Shown: positions 10,996 through 23,160 of the stretch, in pieces
How positions within the stretch are numbered: position 1 is the stretch's first letter
Layout: the number at the start of each line of letters is the position of its first letter
DNA from: Argentina anserina
Lineage: Eukaryota; Streptophyta; Magnoliopsida; Rosales; Rosaceae
Direction: 5' to 3'
Length of the DNA: 64,000 nt
Assembly: GCF_933775445.1 (NCBI RefSeq)
Contig: NC_065875.1
Span: 23,807,555-23,871,554 of the forward strand
Program-made: the position numbers and the translations under genes
The notes under the pieces: generated by a model
The model's input: only the letters and a program-made list of their open reading frames with translations
Databases searched by the model: none
Told to the model about the DNA's origin: nothing

Positions 10996-13900
10996 TTCTA
11001 TTTGAGTATAAAGGATAAAATTGGCTGCAAAAGATATACATACACATATATATTAAAGATATACATACACATAAGAAAGAATTCAACTCAAATGAACAAA
11101 CACTTTAAATTAATAAAGCGTTAATCATACTACAAAAGTAGCAATAATAACAAAATAATAGCAAAGTCGATCATCCGATAACATAAAAAGATTAAATGAA
11201 AAACACATGAAAGACCAAATGTATTCTAACTCATAATACAATTTCATACGAAACGATACAATCCCATCTTGTGGAATATCCAATTTGATCGCTCTTGAGG
11301 AGACATATTGAAAAAAGCATCCTTCTTGGTTTTGGTATCAAGCAACTCAAGAGCCTTGAAACAAGTAGCTTCATCCAAGTTTGGGATCTCCTTAATAGCA
11401 TCCCAAATTTTATTTTGTCGCTCTCTTTTCTCTAATATGATAATCATAGATTCAAAACCGGAGTATAGTTTATCAAGCTTCTCCAGGACACCATTTTGAG
11501 GAATGCTTCCAAGTGAGCTAGAATTTCCTTCATACTCACTTCTACTTCTTTTACTTTGGGAGGTTCCTCTCCTAGGAATCTCTAAATTTTCAGGGAATTG
11601 GAGGATTGGTGTTGGATGAGTTAATGAAATATCTTGATTAGTTCCAACAAATGATCCACAATCTATATCACAATGAATGTCATCTATATTGACCTCTCTA
11701 CCTTCTCCAACACCTATTATCCTTGCATCAGTAGCACTACCCAATCCAATTGAATTTTTCCCGACCGCTACACCATTCCCAACAGCAATTTCTAAGTCCT
11801 CATAATCATCAACTGTCCCATAGCGCAAGTCAAAATCCTTTGGATGAGTCTAGAAAAAAAATGAAATATTTAAATTATTATTGCATCATTTTTAACCATA
11901 TGTTTTATTATGAAAATAACGTAGACTCGTATATTTAAGAAGCTCACCTCAAGGTATCCATCCCAAACTTCATTAGAAGCAGTGAACTTTTTTGTAGTTG
12001 AATCATATCCAAACCCCGAGCTAAATTTCAAAAGGTTACAGTAAGAGACCCATCGATCTTTAAACCTGTAATAACCCTAAATTTTCAAATACAATATTTG
12101 ATTTGATTTGAATTCTATGAAGTTATGAAATTCAATTAAAATGAATATGATTGTTTACAACTTTACGGAATGGAAACGAAAACGTTCTCAGAACGTTTAA
12201 TAAGAAAAACGTTATGTTTCCGAACGAAATTATTGAATTTTATTCCGTCACCCGTTTGCAAAAACTTCCTTCACGAAAGTTGTAGAGCTCGTCGATACGA
12301 GTTCGTGATTATGTGACGCGTTCGAATCAGACGTCGTACGTAAAAGTTATTAACGTCGGAAGTTAGTTTCCGATTTTGGGAACGAGTATATAAAGAACTT
12401 TTCTGATTTAGGGTTTCCATTTGTGGAAATCCCTCTCTCTCTCTCCTCACTCTCTCCGCCTCCCTCTGTTCTCTCTCCCCGAAACCCTCACCCCCTCCTT
12501 CAGAAATCTCCCCTCCAAGATCAGACGAACTCCGGCTCCGTGCTTCTCACCGCCGGTCGCCACTCCACCACAAGCTCGACTGCGTCCTCTCCGAGGCAAG
12601 ACGCGCCTCCCTTCATCGTTGTGGATCGACACCAAGCTCCTCCATTCTCTGCAACACACCACCGCCGTACAAGCCTTCCTTTGACGATGCTAGGGTGCAA
12701 CACAGGTGCACCTCCATCAACCCTCAAGGCACGGCGCCATCTACGAACGAAAGGGGAGACACGACGACTCACCTTCGCAAGAAATCGGCACGATCGGCGA
12801 CGAATCCGACGGTTCAAACGTTGATTGAGATGAGGGATTAGTATGGCTTGATTTTTTGTGTTGTTTGTGTGAATTTTTGAATGATTTGGTGTGGAGATGT
12901 TGGAGATCGGAGGTGGAATGAAGGAGAGGGGTTACCGCCGCTCTAGGCGGCACGTGGGAGTGCGTGGAGAGAGTGGGGGGCGGCGTGAGGCCGTGGGGGA
13001 GGAGAAGGGGGAGAAAGGAAGAGAAATGGGGTGGCGGTGGCGTGATACGCGCCGTTGGGGGCGTCGGCGCGTGTGCCCCACGTGCGGCGACGCGTGAACA
13101 GTGATTCCAAGAAGGGTATTTTGGTAATTTACTTACGTACGGTAAATGTAAATGTAAATTTTATTTACGTACGGTAAATGTAAATTAAATTTTACGTACG
13201 GTAAATGTAAATATAAATTACTTTCACTAATTGTAAAAGTATTTTGTAAAAGGTAATTTAGTAAATTTTATTTACTGAGAATTGTATTTACATTTAAATA
13301 GTATGTATACGTACATAAATACGTAAACATTACGTATACGTACAGAAACAATATGTATACGTACAGAAATACGTAAATAGTATGTATACGTATAGAAATA
13401 CGAAACAGTATGTATACGTACAGAAATACGTATTATTTGTGTATCTGTACAGTAATACATGAACAGTACTGTGAATAGTGACAATGAATAGTAACCGTGA
13501 ATAGTAAATTCGTAAAATCGAAAATTGCTGAACAGTAACCGATTATTACTGTTTCGGCATTTAAAGGTTTACAAAACGTTTCTAAATCCTTTTCTTATCT
13601 TTTCAAGGTGATCTATAAAGCGAGGAAATGATTTATCTTCGGAAATTGTGGGATTACGCTCGATTCGATAAGGTGAGTAAAATCTCACATATTTACGAAT
13701 CTACCCTTGCGGTGATTCCAAGATTTTGCAAGAGTTTAAATATTGAAATACAACATGTATATTATATAGTGGAATATATATATTCGTATAAATGGTAAAT
13801 AAATACTTATATATATAGTTTGCTATATTATATACTGTTATGAATTCATTGGAATTAGTCATTTCGATGACGAGAATTATATGACGAGTATGTGAATTAA

Positions 13901-14030
13901 ATTGTATATGATTTTAAAATGTGTGTTAAACGTTTTATCTTCGGACGTGTTTATAAAATTAGAATATGTATAAGATATAGCGGATTATATATATATTGTA
14001 TAAATGGTAAATAAATACATATGTATATAG

Positions 14031-14419
14031 CAGTCCCTATCCAGAGTGAAGCTTCAGAGTGAAGTTTCAATTTTGGCACACTTTTCGGTCAAATTTTTTC
14101 AGCATAAGCGATTCAATATTTAGGTATGCTATTCAAGATCATCTCTACAAAATTTCATGTAATTCGGACATCGTTAAGGTATTGAAATTAGATTAAATCA
14201 ATGAATGAATTAAAACTGTTCAACGTGAACCGTTCGTGTAAATATCAATTTTGAAAGCTCAAATCATTGTCAAATTGGATGAAACTTTGTAGAGATGATC
14301 TTGAATAACATATCTAAATATTGAATCGCTTATGTTGAAAAAATTTGACCGAAAAGTGTGCCAAAATTGGAACTTCACTCTGAAATTTCAGAGTGAAGCT
14401 TCACTCTAGATAGGGACTA
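14031..14419. mobile_element. Mutator-like MITE with long terminal inverted repeats, 10-bp TSD
   Basis: The ends read CAGTCCCTAT... and ...ATAGGGACTA. Inverted repeats run inward well over 100 bp; for example GTGAAGCTTCAGAGTGAAG and TTTTGGCACACTTTTCGGTC recur inverted. ATGTATATAG flanks both sides (14021-14030 and 14420-14429). A 9-10 bp duplication with long inverted repeats fits Mutator-type MITEs. It is non-coding and inserted inside the solo LTR. Confidence 0.85.
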
Positions 14420-14514
14420 ATGTATATAGTTTGCTATATAATATATTGTGATGATTTTTATTGTGATGATGTCATTTTGATGACAAGATTTTATCGAGTA
14501 TGTGATTTTGATTT

Positions 14515-14790
14515 GTACAATATGATGTGAGATTATTGTACGTGATTTTAACATTGAGATTGTTAAAATGTTGATTTGTCTTCGGACATGATTTTTGGTA
14601 CAATATGATGTGAGATTATTGTACGTGATTTTAACATTGAGATTGTTAAAATGTTGATTTGTCTTCGGACATGATTTTTGGTACAATATGATGTGAGATT
14701 ATTGTACGTGATTTTTAACATTGAGATTGTTAAAATGTTGATTTGTCTTCGGACGTGATTGGTACAATATGATGTGAGATTATTGTACGT
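14515..14790. repeat. Tandem array, about 83-bp unit, three copies plus a partial
   Basis: Units start at 14515, 14598, 14681 and 14762 with GTACAATATGATGTGAGATT, and each contains GTTAAAATGTTGATTTGTC. Other LTR copies carry only one or two of these units, so this is a copy-specific expansion. Confidence 0.9.
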
Positions 14791-16664
14791 GTTTGGCAAG
14801 TCGGAACCTAGCCTTTGGCCGGGCGAAAGTTACGATACAGTTAGAGCTCTAGTCTGTCTGTCTTAGTACTGCATGTGAGGTAACGGGTGGTTATCTGCTC
14901 ATGGGTACTCAGATTGTTTTGGATGTTGGGTAGCGGGTGGCTATCCAATATCGGCGGTGTATTACGAGAGGGGTAACAGATGTGTACCAGCGTTCTTGGT
15001 ACCCGTATGATAAATGCATTTGGGTAACCAGAAGGGTTACTTAATTTCTCATGAGAGCTTCTTTTCATATTTCTTTGGGACAACCAGATGGGCCGTCCAT
15101 TGACTCATGAGTGCATTTATATTTGTTTGATTTGTGGATTTTCGTATATACATTAATATGCGAGTTTTATTTTCATTTTACTCATACGAGCTGTAAAGCT
15201 TACCGGGTTTGTGTTTACAATCCCGGTGCACCAATTCGATGGTGTAGTGGATAACTCCGCAGGTGTGGATTAGCGGGATTTGACGGACTGCTCAGAGGAC
15301 TTGAAGTTATTTATCTCCAGCGTGTGTGAGGATTTGGTGTGACTATCTTGTGAGGTTGTTGTGAGGATTATACATTTCCAATTGTTATAATGTTGAATTA
15401 TAAGTTTGGGTTGTAATAATTGGTTTTTCTGAGTTGTATTGAGAACTCAGTGATGATCCGCTGTGCACGTTAAATGATTTCGATTTCATTGAGATTATTT
15501 TGGTGTTCTAACGACTTTGAAATTTTGAGTTTTTAAGCTCGAAATTTTAGGGTCGTTACAAAACCATCTCAACCTGCTTTGATAGTTTTTGTAGGTCTTG
15601 TTACACCCAAGGTTCTTATTAAGAAAATGTAGCATTCTTTCTTCCACAGTTTGCTTACTAAATATGCCACTGTTGTCACGACATCCCCTATTGGCGGCAT
15701 CAACCATTAATGTTATTAAAGCATCACTCTCTTCCTTGGTCCACTGCTCATAATTCCTATTTTTTTCCCATCTTGTTGTCGATCAGCCATGATGATTATA
15801 CTCTATTATACATACATAAACATTTATTTTCATTAGTATATGTATAACCTTTTGTTTTGATTCTTATTCTTTAACTCGACAAAAGTTAACACAAATGCAA
15901 ATAAGCCATAATAAGATCAATGTTTCAAAAGAAACTGACATTTTCAAATCAATTAATATATATAATCCACAAATATAAAATAAACAATTTGCATGCAAAA
16001 TGCATATGTATTATGACCTATATATTGCATGATCATAAGGATATAAAATGCATGTTAACCGTAGGTAGATAGTGTACCTTATATTAATTCCAAGGTTCCA
16101 AGATTATAGCTCCCAACAGATAAAATGAACATGTGGTTCTCCTGCAAAACCAATCGCAAAAGAATTGGGATCCATTAGTTAGACCCAAAGTGGAATCTGC
16201 AAATTTGAAGAATATGTGTTTATGATATTTTGAACCAGTTACGTTTTTACTGAAATATATATAAATTCGTTGGTTGTCTCAGTTTGGTGCCTTCATCATA
16301 GTTATAGTAGACATCTTAAAGGTTATTTCAAAACTGGAATCTTCTGGAAACGATTTTTGTAGAATTAGTTATGATTTTCGAAAGTCATAGGTCTGCTGCA
16401 TAAAATTGTCTGGGAAAAATCATATAATCAGTTGCATTTATATATCAGCAAAAGAGTAACATTCCAGGCATAAAATCAAACCTTTATGCACAAGTCCTAA
16501 CATTTCCTGGAACCATATAACTGAATGTCTGAATTGCATCAATTTTGCAATCAACTTAAGGCAAAAGATTGACATTGAAGGTAGAAAATCAAATCAAAAC
16601 AGCTCTGGCTAATAACACCTTTAAGTTTATCAGGTTTGCAGATTGAAAAAGAAAACTATAGTAA

Positions 16665-17045
16665 CTAATCAGAGTCGGAAGTTTCTCCATTGTGCTGCTC
16701 TAGATACTGAGGCTCATTGCTATTAGCAATGCTCTTCATCTTTGAGTCACCAGTAAACATATCATGGCGTCCTAAAACAACAAGATCCATAAGCTTTCTC
16801 CTTGCATTATAAATCGGATTTGGGTGAATCAAACACCCTTTTTCATAAGCTTCTCTCAGAAAAACAGTGAGCCTCTTTGTTGATGCTACATACTGGGATG
16901 AGTTTGAATCAAACAACTTTCACAAGGTTCTTGTACTTATCCATTAATTTCTCAAACGTGGGATCTCTGGCTCTTGATGCTACATACTGGGATGAGGTTG
17001 TTTTCAACCAAATGCCCAAAAACCGATCGTAGGGCTGCTTCATTA
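16665..17045 (-). pseudogene. Unrecognised coding-like fragment, possibly captured host gene
   Basis: Inside the Harbinger element, upstream of its Myb gene. The minus strand reads DPTFEKLMDKYKNLVKVV at about 17000-16920. An 84-codon block then follows at 16916-16665 (VASTKRLTVFLREAYEKG, HPNPIYNARRKLMDLVVL, acidic end before a stop). The composition looks like real cellular protein rather than random ORF. A GATGCTACATACTGGGATGA segment is duplicated at about 16882 and 16978. Further up, 17480-17750 resembles a CT-rich 5' leader. I do not recognise the protein. It could be a captured exon set or an element-specific accessory ORF. Confidence 0.4.
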
Positions 17046-17749
17046 TCAATCTCATAACTTGAGTACCCATCTAAACTCAAACAGTTCTATATCTAAGCTA
17101 CCTTTCAGACACAATCTACCTCCTACAACTTATATCCCTTTAAACACCGAAGCTCGGCCTTCTCGAAACAAAACCAAATCACTAAGCTGACAGCAAAACA
17201 AGTCCCATTCTATATATGAAGATCAAAACCTAAATAAGTCCAGACAGGCCAAAACACACATAACCCAATGCCTAGGACCATAACAAGTCTTAAGACATTT
17301 GATCAAACAAAAGCTAATCAATAAAAGCAATCACCAATCACATTAACAATAAGCTTAATCAAACAACGAATAACTACCTGATTCCCTCACAAAAAAAGTT
17401 TCAATCTTTACGATCCCTCTCCTAAATTTGAGCTATAATCCATGCAAAATCGAAACCCTGCAACACAACAAAGGCTTCAATCAGACCCAAAATAGAAGCA
17501 GAAAGCACAAATCAACAACAAAATCAAACAAAACGAATACCTGGGCACAAAGGAAAGGAATAAAGGTGAGAGCTTTGGACCCAAATGTTGAATTTGGGGG
17601 GTGTTGGGAATTGGGTAAGATCGAAAACGCGGGATTAGGTCAAAGATAGAAATGGGTGAAATTTTAATTAACGTGAAGCGATAGGGATAGGAATTGACAA
17701 AGAAGATGAAGAAGGTTGACGTTGGTTTCTTGTTGGGAGAATAATGGAC

Positions 17750-17852
<103 letters not shown>

Positions 17853-18103
17853 GAACTTCTCAAAGCTTCGTTTAGGTTTAATGTAATTTATGTCCTAATC
17901 TGGACAGGTCCCTCCTCAAAAATTCAATAGAGGGTTTGATCGATTATAAGGGATGGATCTATACAGACTTGATCTAAAATGGTCTGGAAAGCTAACAAGA
18001 TTCGATAACAAAGATCAATAGAACATTGATGACCCTAATTTGATACATACCTTTTGAACAGCTGAGAGATTCCAATGCAAGTCAGTTCGTGTTCTTCCCC
18101 ATT

Positions 18104-18151
<48 letters not shown>

Positions 18152-18413
18152 ACCACTTAGGGGGTGATTTCTGATAGGGTTTGGTATTTATACCAAGCCC
18201 TTTAGAATTCCTTAAAATCAATCCTCTCATAAATCATTCAAAATCAGTGGAGTTTCGAATACCACCCAGTTTCGTATGATTTTTATAAATCATAATTGAA
18301 TACTTCAAGATTTGAAAGGAATTTTTAAAATCGTGATTGAATACGTGCCGATTTTAAAGGATTCTTGAAATACAACACAATCCCACAGACTCTTGATTCA
18401 ATACACCCCCTTA

Positions 18414-19199
18414 GCTGAGTGCAGATGTAGAAGTTAGTTTCTTTCTTTCTTTCTCTCTCTCTCTCTCTCTCTCTCTCATCGAATATGGTTGGTTTTAGTT
18501 TGTAAAGCCTGTTGATCAGCTATACCTATATGTGTTTATGGGACCATATAAAAATATTAGGAATACCGAAATTTCATCAATTTCAATAGTTCTAAGACCA
18601 TCATTTATCAGTACCTGAAATTATAATAATCACAAGCTAAACCATAAGTTTAGTTTACAAGAATTTAAATTCCATAAACTGATATTTTAGGCATCAAAGT
18701 TAATCTTCCTTGCCATAATCTCACATTAGTCTATTTACCGGGAATACACGGGCCTTCATGAATCCTAGAAAATTTGCAATTTTGCTTATAAAAATGGGTT
18801 CAGCTGCTATACATATATGTATAACATACAACATAGTTTTGTAGGCAAAAGGAAGGAGCACGTGAAATGCACGATATGTGTGGAGTAAAGATTTTGGCAG
18901 AAATTTATTGTATGTATGACATACAGCCGCGCACAACAGATTTATCCTATAAAAATACCATTTCTCAAGTGACAGAAAAAAAGTATCAGAATTACCTTGC
19001 CAGACGCGCAGCTCCACGGCCATTGTTTTGGAATATGTAAGAAATCTTAGGAAGGCTAACCTTGTATCCACGGTACATGTCGCTACAGGTTAAATGCATA
19101 TATTAATTGAGATATATGAAATTTATTCGTTTATATATGGCACTACTAGTGTTTCAGAACTGTTTAGATCCATTACAATCAGTTGAGCAGTAGCATTTG
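18414..19199. other. Intergenic between the Harbinger element and P450 gene C
   Basis: No recognisable gene. A 116-codon minus-strand open frame at 18721-19071 has no motif I recognise and is probably chance. Confidence 0.5.
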
Positions 19200-22060
19200 T
19201 CATACATCAGCTAAGAATATCGACATGCCCAAATGAGTAGTATATTCGAGTGTAGTATAGCTCAAAGAGAGTGTAGTATTACTTGAACTCCATGCTGTGG
19301 ACGAAGTGTAAGAAACTGAAAAGGTGAGTGGACGAAGTGTAAGAAACTGAAAAGGTGAGTGGACGTAACCGGGGGAAAGGGTAAACGAGTAGTGTTGTAG
19401 AATCATTGAGAGAGCAATCATTGTTTCATTGAAGGCAAAGTTGATTCCCGCACACGTTCTAGGTCCCATTCCAAAGGGTAAGAAGGAACCCATGTTATCA
19501 TTAGTAGCTTTAGCAACCCCTTCAGAGAATCGATCAGGTTTGAAAAGTACTGCATCTTGTCCCCATAATTGAGAATCATGGTGAAATGCTAGAGCTGGGA
19601 TAAGCAGTTCAACATCTTTTGGAACTAGGACTGCTCCCAGTTTAACTTCTCTTGCAACTTTTCTTCCAACTAAATTAGCCGGAGGATATAACCTTAGAGT
19701 CTCATTAATGATCATGCTCATCTGCATGAAGCAAAATATAAGAAGACGAGATGAAACAAAGATTAGTAAACTAACTTAATTGTAGATATATATATATATA
19801 AATTCTCAGATGCGGACGTCCGGACAGTCCACACCGTGAGGATTCAGCGATCCCGGCCACCGGCGATGTACAACGAAGGCACTGACCAGCACAGTTGCAC
19901 TCCCCTCCTCCTGGCGCTCTTGTCTGTGCCGGTCGGAGCTGCAACGCTAGCCTACGGCTGACGGAATCTCGAAATCTCCGCACGGTGCCTAAAAACTTAA
20001 GATTTCGAGATTTCGGCCACTGTGGGCCGGCGCTGCAACTCCGGCCGGTACAAACAGGAGCACTGAGAGAGGCGAGTACAGTTGTGCTGGTCGGCGTCGT
20101 CATTGCGCATCGCCGGTGGACGAAATCGTCGAATCTGCATGGTGCGGACCGTCCGGACGTCCATAGTAGAGACATAATATATATATATATATATATCAAA
20201 TGTTCTTGGCTACAGACGTCCGCACGATGCAGATTCGCCGTTTCCGTTGACGGCAGGCCGCAACGGCAGGGTGGACCATGACAGCTACACTACCCACCTC
20301 CCGTCTGTGCCGGCCGGAGCTCTATCGTCGACTCACGGTAGTCAGAATCTGCAAAATTCAAGTTTCTGGGTAGATTCTAGCGATTGACCCATTCTGGCCG
20401 ACATAGATCGCCGATGAAGCTCTGGCCGGCACAAACGGGACCATTGGGAGGGAGGGAGTGTGGTTGTCATGGTCAATCTCACCGTTGCCGGAAACAACGA
20501 ATCAGCACCGTGCAGACTTCTGCACCTGAGAAATTCATGTATATATGTGTGTGTGAGATTTTTTATTAATTGATTTAGAGATGTTCTTACTGTTTTGAGT
20601 TTGGAAATGCCATCAGAATTTGGAGTTTGTTTGTCAAATAACTGCAGAACCTCCTTTCTTGCTTCCTCTTGCCAATCAGGATGTTGTGCCAGAAGTAAAA
20701 CAGTCCAAGAAAGCAAAGTACTAGTTGTTTCCTGTCCAACAAAGTATAATGCCTTGCACTCTTCAACCACAATATTTAACGAAATTTTCTGATTGTCATT
20801 GGTGTCATGATGAGCCTTCAAAAGTAAGCCAAGAAAATCACTCCCAAAGCTCTCTTCTTCCCCGCTGGCTGCCTTTTGCTCTCTTTTCTTAACAATCTGC
20901 ATTATAGAGTCTTTTATTTCTTTGTCAAGTTTTTCTGCTTCAATTTCATCACTGGTTCTATAAATCTTTCTGCAGTTTGAATGAGAAGTGACATTTATTA
21001 ACCAGATTATGAACATTCAACAGCTATATAAGAAAAGAAAGAAAGATCAATTCTGGGAAGCTACCTCATGCCAGGAAACCTGATCTTATAAAGATTTTTG
21101 AATACTATGATGCTTAACTTCCTCAACATTTCAAAAATGTTTTGTCCTTCTATGTAGCTGCTGCCAAATGCTGTCCTGGCTATCACTTCTGAAGTCAACA
21201 GTCTAAATTCTTCAACCATATCAATCTCTTTTCCTTGGTGATATTTCCACCTTCCTACCATCGCCTCAGCACTGGTTGTCATGTCTTGAAACATAGCCTT
21301 GAAACAAAATATGTATACCATCATACAACTACCAAGTTAAATCTTGCTTTTCTGAGAACCTCACATAAATTTAAGTTGTCAATTTAAACATATTGATCTT
21401 AGTTTGAGAAGTAACCCACAGACATACAACTCATGGTACCAAAACATATTGTCGACTATGAAGAGTAACTTACTTTTAAGCTCTCTCCATGGAAGGCAAG
21501 GTTGGCCAGCTTTCTCAACTTGGCCCATTTTTCATCTGCTGCCATGACAAGGCTATCATCTCCAAATAGTTTCTTCACAAAGACACTAGGCTTTTGTTTC
21601 GGAAAAACTCCATCTTTGTTCATGAAGATCTGTTTGCATAACTCAGGTTCTGTAACAACCAAAACTGGTTGAACACCATACCATATAACAAAATTCTTCC
21701 CTGTGTAACACAACTTTAGACCAAATTAAAACATCGAACATAGTTTGATAAGAAACTACATTTAGTTAAGTGAAACTATTAGGTTCGTAAAATACCATAT
21801 TTCTTGGCCCATGAGTGAATATGAGGATGAACTCGAGGATATATATCATGGGATAAACCTATGGGACTAAGCATAACTTCCTTTTGCATGTTGATAATTT
21901 CTTTGCCATTTCCATAGAAAAGTCTGTAAGGAGGACCTTTGATTCCCCTCAGACTCATCAGTTTCTGAATGCGAGTCGGAGTCCACCATAGTTTGTGGAA
22001 CACCTTGATTAGAGCTGAGAGAAGAAGAAACAGTCCCAGAAACCGTAACATCATGATCAT
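19200..22060 (-). CDS. CYP72A-like cytochrome P450 (gene C) with frame-shifted C-terminus
   Basis: Proposed structure: complement(join(19200..19721,20591..20969,21065..21297,21474..21700,21796..22060)), 541 aa as read. Key motifs are present: anchor plus KVFHKLWWTPTRIQKLM; VGQETT in the I helix; ETLR; KPDRF; PFGMGPRTCAG with Cys at about 458. In exon 5 a 31-bp segment is exactly duplicated in tandem (19297-19327 and 19328-19358). Because 31 is not a multiple of three, the normal ending (RPQHGVQVILHSL type) is lost after FLTLRP and replaced by about 48 unrelated residues. Intron 4 is swollen to 869 bp by foldback elements. The changed tail removes the last beta-strand region near the substrate pocket, so activity is doubtful, although the haem core survives. 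Call it functional-uncertain. Confidence 0.82.
19297..19358. repeat. 31-bp exact tandem duplication in P450 gene C exon 5
   Basis: Two adjacent copies, each starting GTGGACGAAGTGTAAG and ending GAAAAGGTGA. The paralogues A, B, D, E and F each have one copy. The event shifts the reading frame near the stop codon. Confidence 0.95.
19805..20171. mobile_element. GC-rich foldback (MITE-like) element in intron 4 of gene C, copy 1
   Basis: The left end CAGATGCGGACGTCCGGACA and the right end GGTGCGGACCGTCCGGACGT are inverted versions of each other. The arms continue inward (GCCGGTCGGAGCTGCAACG against GCGCTGCAACTCCGGCCGG), meeting near 19985-20000. This makes a near-perfect hairpin of about 180-bp arms. 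It is GC-rich in an AT-rich intron, has no ORF of note, and is flanked by TA-rich runs. Confidence 0.75.
20205..20535. mobile_element. GC-rich foldback element in intron 4 of gene C, copy 2
   Basis: A diverged relative of copy 1: ACAGACGTCCGCACGATGCAG at the left is answered by GCACCGTGCAGACTTCTGCA at the right. GTGCCGGCCGGAGCTCTA answers AAGCTCTGGCCGGCACAAAC. An (AT)n run at about 20178-20195 separates the copies. The far right end (CACCTGAGAA) also mirrors the far left end of copy 1 (TTCTCAGATG), so the pair may itself be one compound element. Confidence 0.65.
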
Positions 22061-22764
22061 CGTTTATGTCATTGTTCTTCCAGCTTAGCCCGCTATTTGA
22101 GTTTGCTGGGTATAAATTGATAATTTTTTATACTGGACCGGCATCGGAGTATGGCAAATACAAGAGGCCAAGTTTGTCCATATCTTAATGACACTAAATG
22201 AATATGACATAGTTAATTAACGTGAGTGGGTTGGCATAAATTACAGTAAATTAAAAATGTCGGAGTATGAAAATTTATTATTTTAGAAAAATTATTATAT
22301 TATCTGTAAGATCTAAGTCACCACATATTAATAACAAAAGTTTGTCCATATCTTGATGACACTAAATGAAGGAGTGCCCTGATCCAAATGATGGAAAATC
22401 TGAAGCCGGCCGGGTCTCACTGCTGTGGTATTCGGTGCTGGAGATCCAAATGATGTTAGGTTCCAGCGGGTCACATACGGTTCATGATTTCTAGCTATAC
22501 ATTGCCATCCCCCGATCCAAATACCATTGTCCACAAACAAAAAAAATATGTGACAAAAAAGAGTATGCCCTGGAGTAAGGTAGTTCATTATGATGTTATA
22601 CAGATGAAAAATTCTCCAAAGAGTCTCCTAACCATAACAGGCCGGTAAGCAAATGACCGGTGTGTCAGTTGAATACCAATGGCTATGTTTCTTTCATAGG
22701 CTATACTAGTATGCTATGGATGCATGGAATGCAAGATTTTGAGGAGAATTATGGTCTTCGCTGC
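22061..22764. other. Intergenic between P450 genes C and D
   Basis: No gene. It contains a short dispersed repeat (about 22372-22500, with GGTGCTGGAGATCCAAATGA) that recurs at about 37020-37130. The stretch 22600-22764 matches the 3' flank of gene F (about 40370-40553). Confidence 0.6.
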
Positions 22765-23160
22765 TCAGAGTGAGTGTAAAATAACTTGAAGTCCATGCTG
22801 GGGACGAACTGTGAGAAACTGAAAGGGGGAGTGGACATAGGCTGGGGAAAGGGTGAAGGAGTACCGTTGTAAAATCACTGAAAGAGCGATCTTTGCTTCT
22901 GTGGTGGAAAAGTTGAGACCAACACAAGTTCTAGGTCCCATTCCAAAGGGTAAGAATGCAGCCATGTTGTTGTTAGTAGCACTAGCAACACCTTCGGAGA
23001 ATCTATCCGGTTTGAAAACATTCACATCTTGTCCCCAGAACTGAGGTTCATGATGAAGTGCTAGATTTGGGACAAGTATTTCAACATTAGAAGGAACAGT
23101 GAGGTTTCCCAATTTAACTCCTTATCCACTCTTCGTACGAGGCTTATAACTGGAGGATAT

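Larger units (their letters stand above)
12067..15560 (+). mobile_element. Solo LTR of Ty3/Gypsy family 1, TSD AAACC
   Basis: Begins TGTAATAACCC and ends GGGTCGTTACA, matching the LTR ends of the full-length element at 43510-53101. It is flanked by AAACC on both sides (12062-12066 and 15561-15565). It has no internal domain, so it is a product of LTR-LTR recombination. A TATATAAAG box lies at about 12387-12395 ahead of a CT-rich leader. It is about 500 bp longer than the 3.0-kb LTRs, explained by a MITE at 14031-14419 and an 83-bp tandem array at 14515-14790. Confidence 0.92.
11244..15790 (-). pseudogene. Harbinger Myb/SANT-like DNA-binding protein, split by a solo LTR
   Basis: The N-terminal part (15790-15566) contains WTKEESDALITLM and GCNKTYKNYQSRLRWF, the Myb/SANT-like fold found in the second gene of plant Harbinger elements. 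The reading stops at the solo LTR (12067-15560). It resumes in frame at 12061 as KDRWVSYCNLLKFSSGFGYD to 11948, then a GT-AG intron, then 11849-11244. The last exon ends with the usual ATCFKALELLDTKTKKDAFF and SPQERSNWIFHKMG. An A7 tract near 15763-15769 puts the ATG at 15790 one base out of frame with the Myb block, a probable second lesion. In autonomous elements this protein helps the transposase bind the ends and enter the nucleus. This copy is disrupted. Confidence 0.85.

Noticed and set aside
12421..13097. Several overlapping ORFs of 70-133 codons on both strands
   Set aside because: This is the GC-rich/CT-rich leader part of a solo LTR; frames on all strands are open because of composition. 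No domain seen.
18721..19071. 116-codon minus-strand ORF
   Set aside because: No recognised motif, no splice or promoter support, AT-rich surroundings; probably chance.
20342..20590. Apparent extension of P450 gene C exon 4 into intron sequence
   Set aside because: A GT donor at 20590-20589 matches the position in all paralogues; the open reading beyond it runs into the foldback element.
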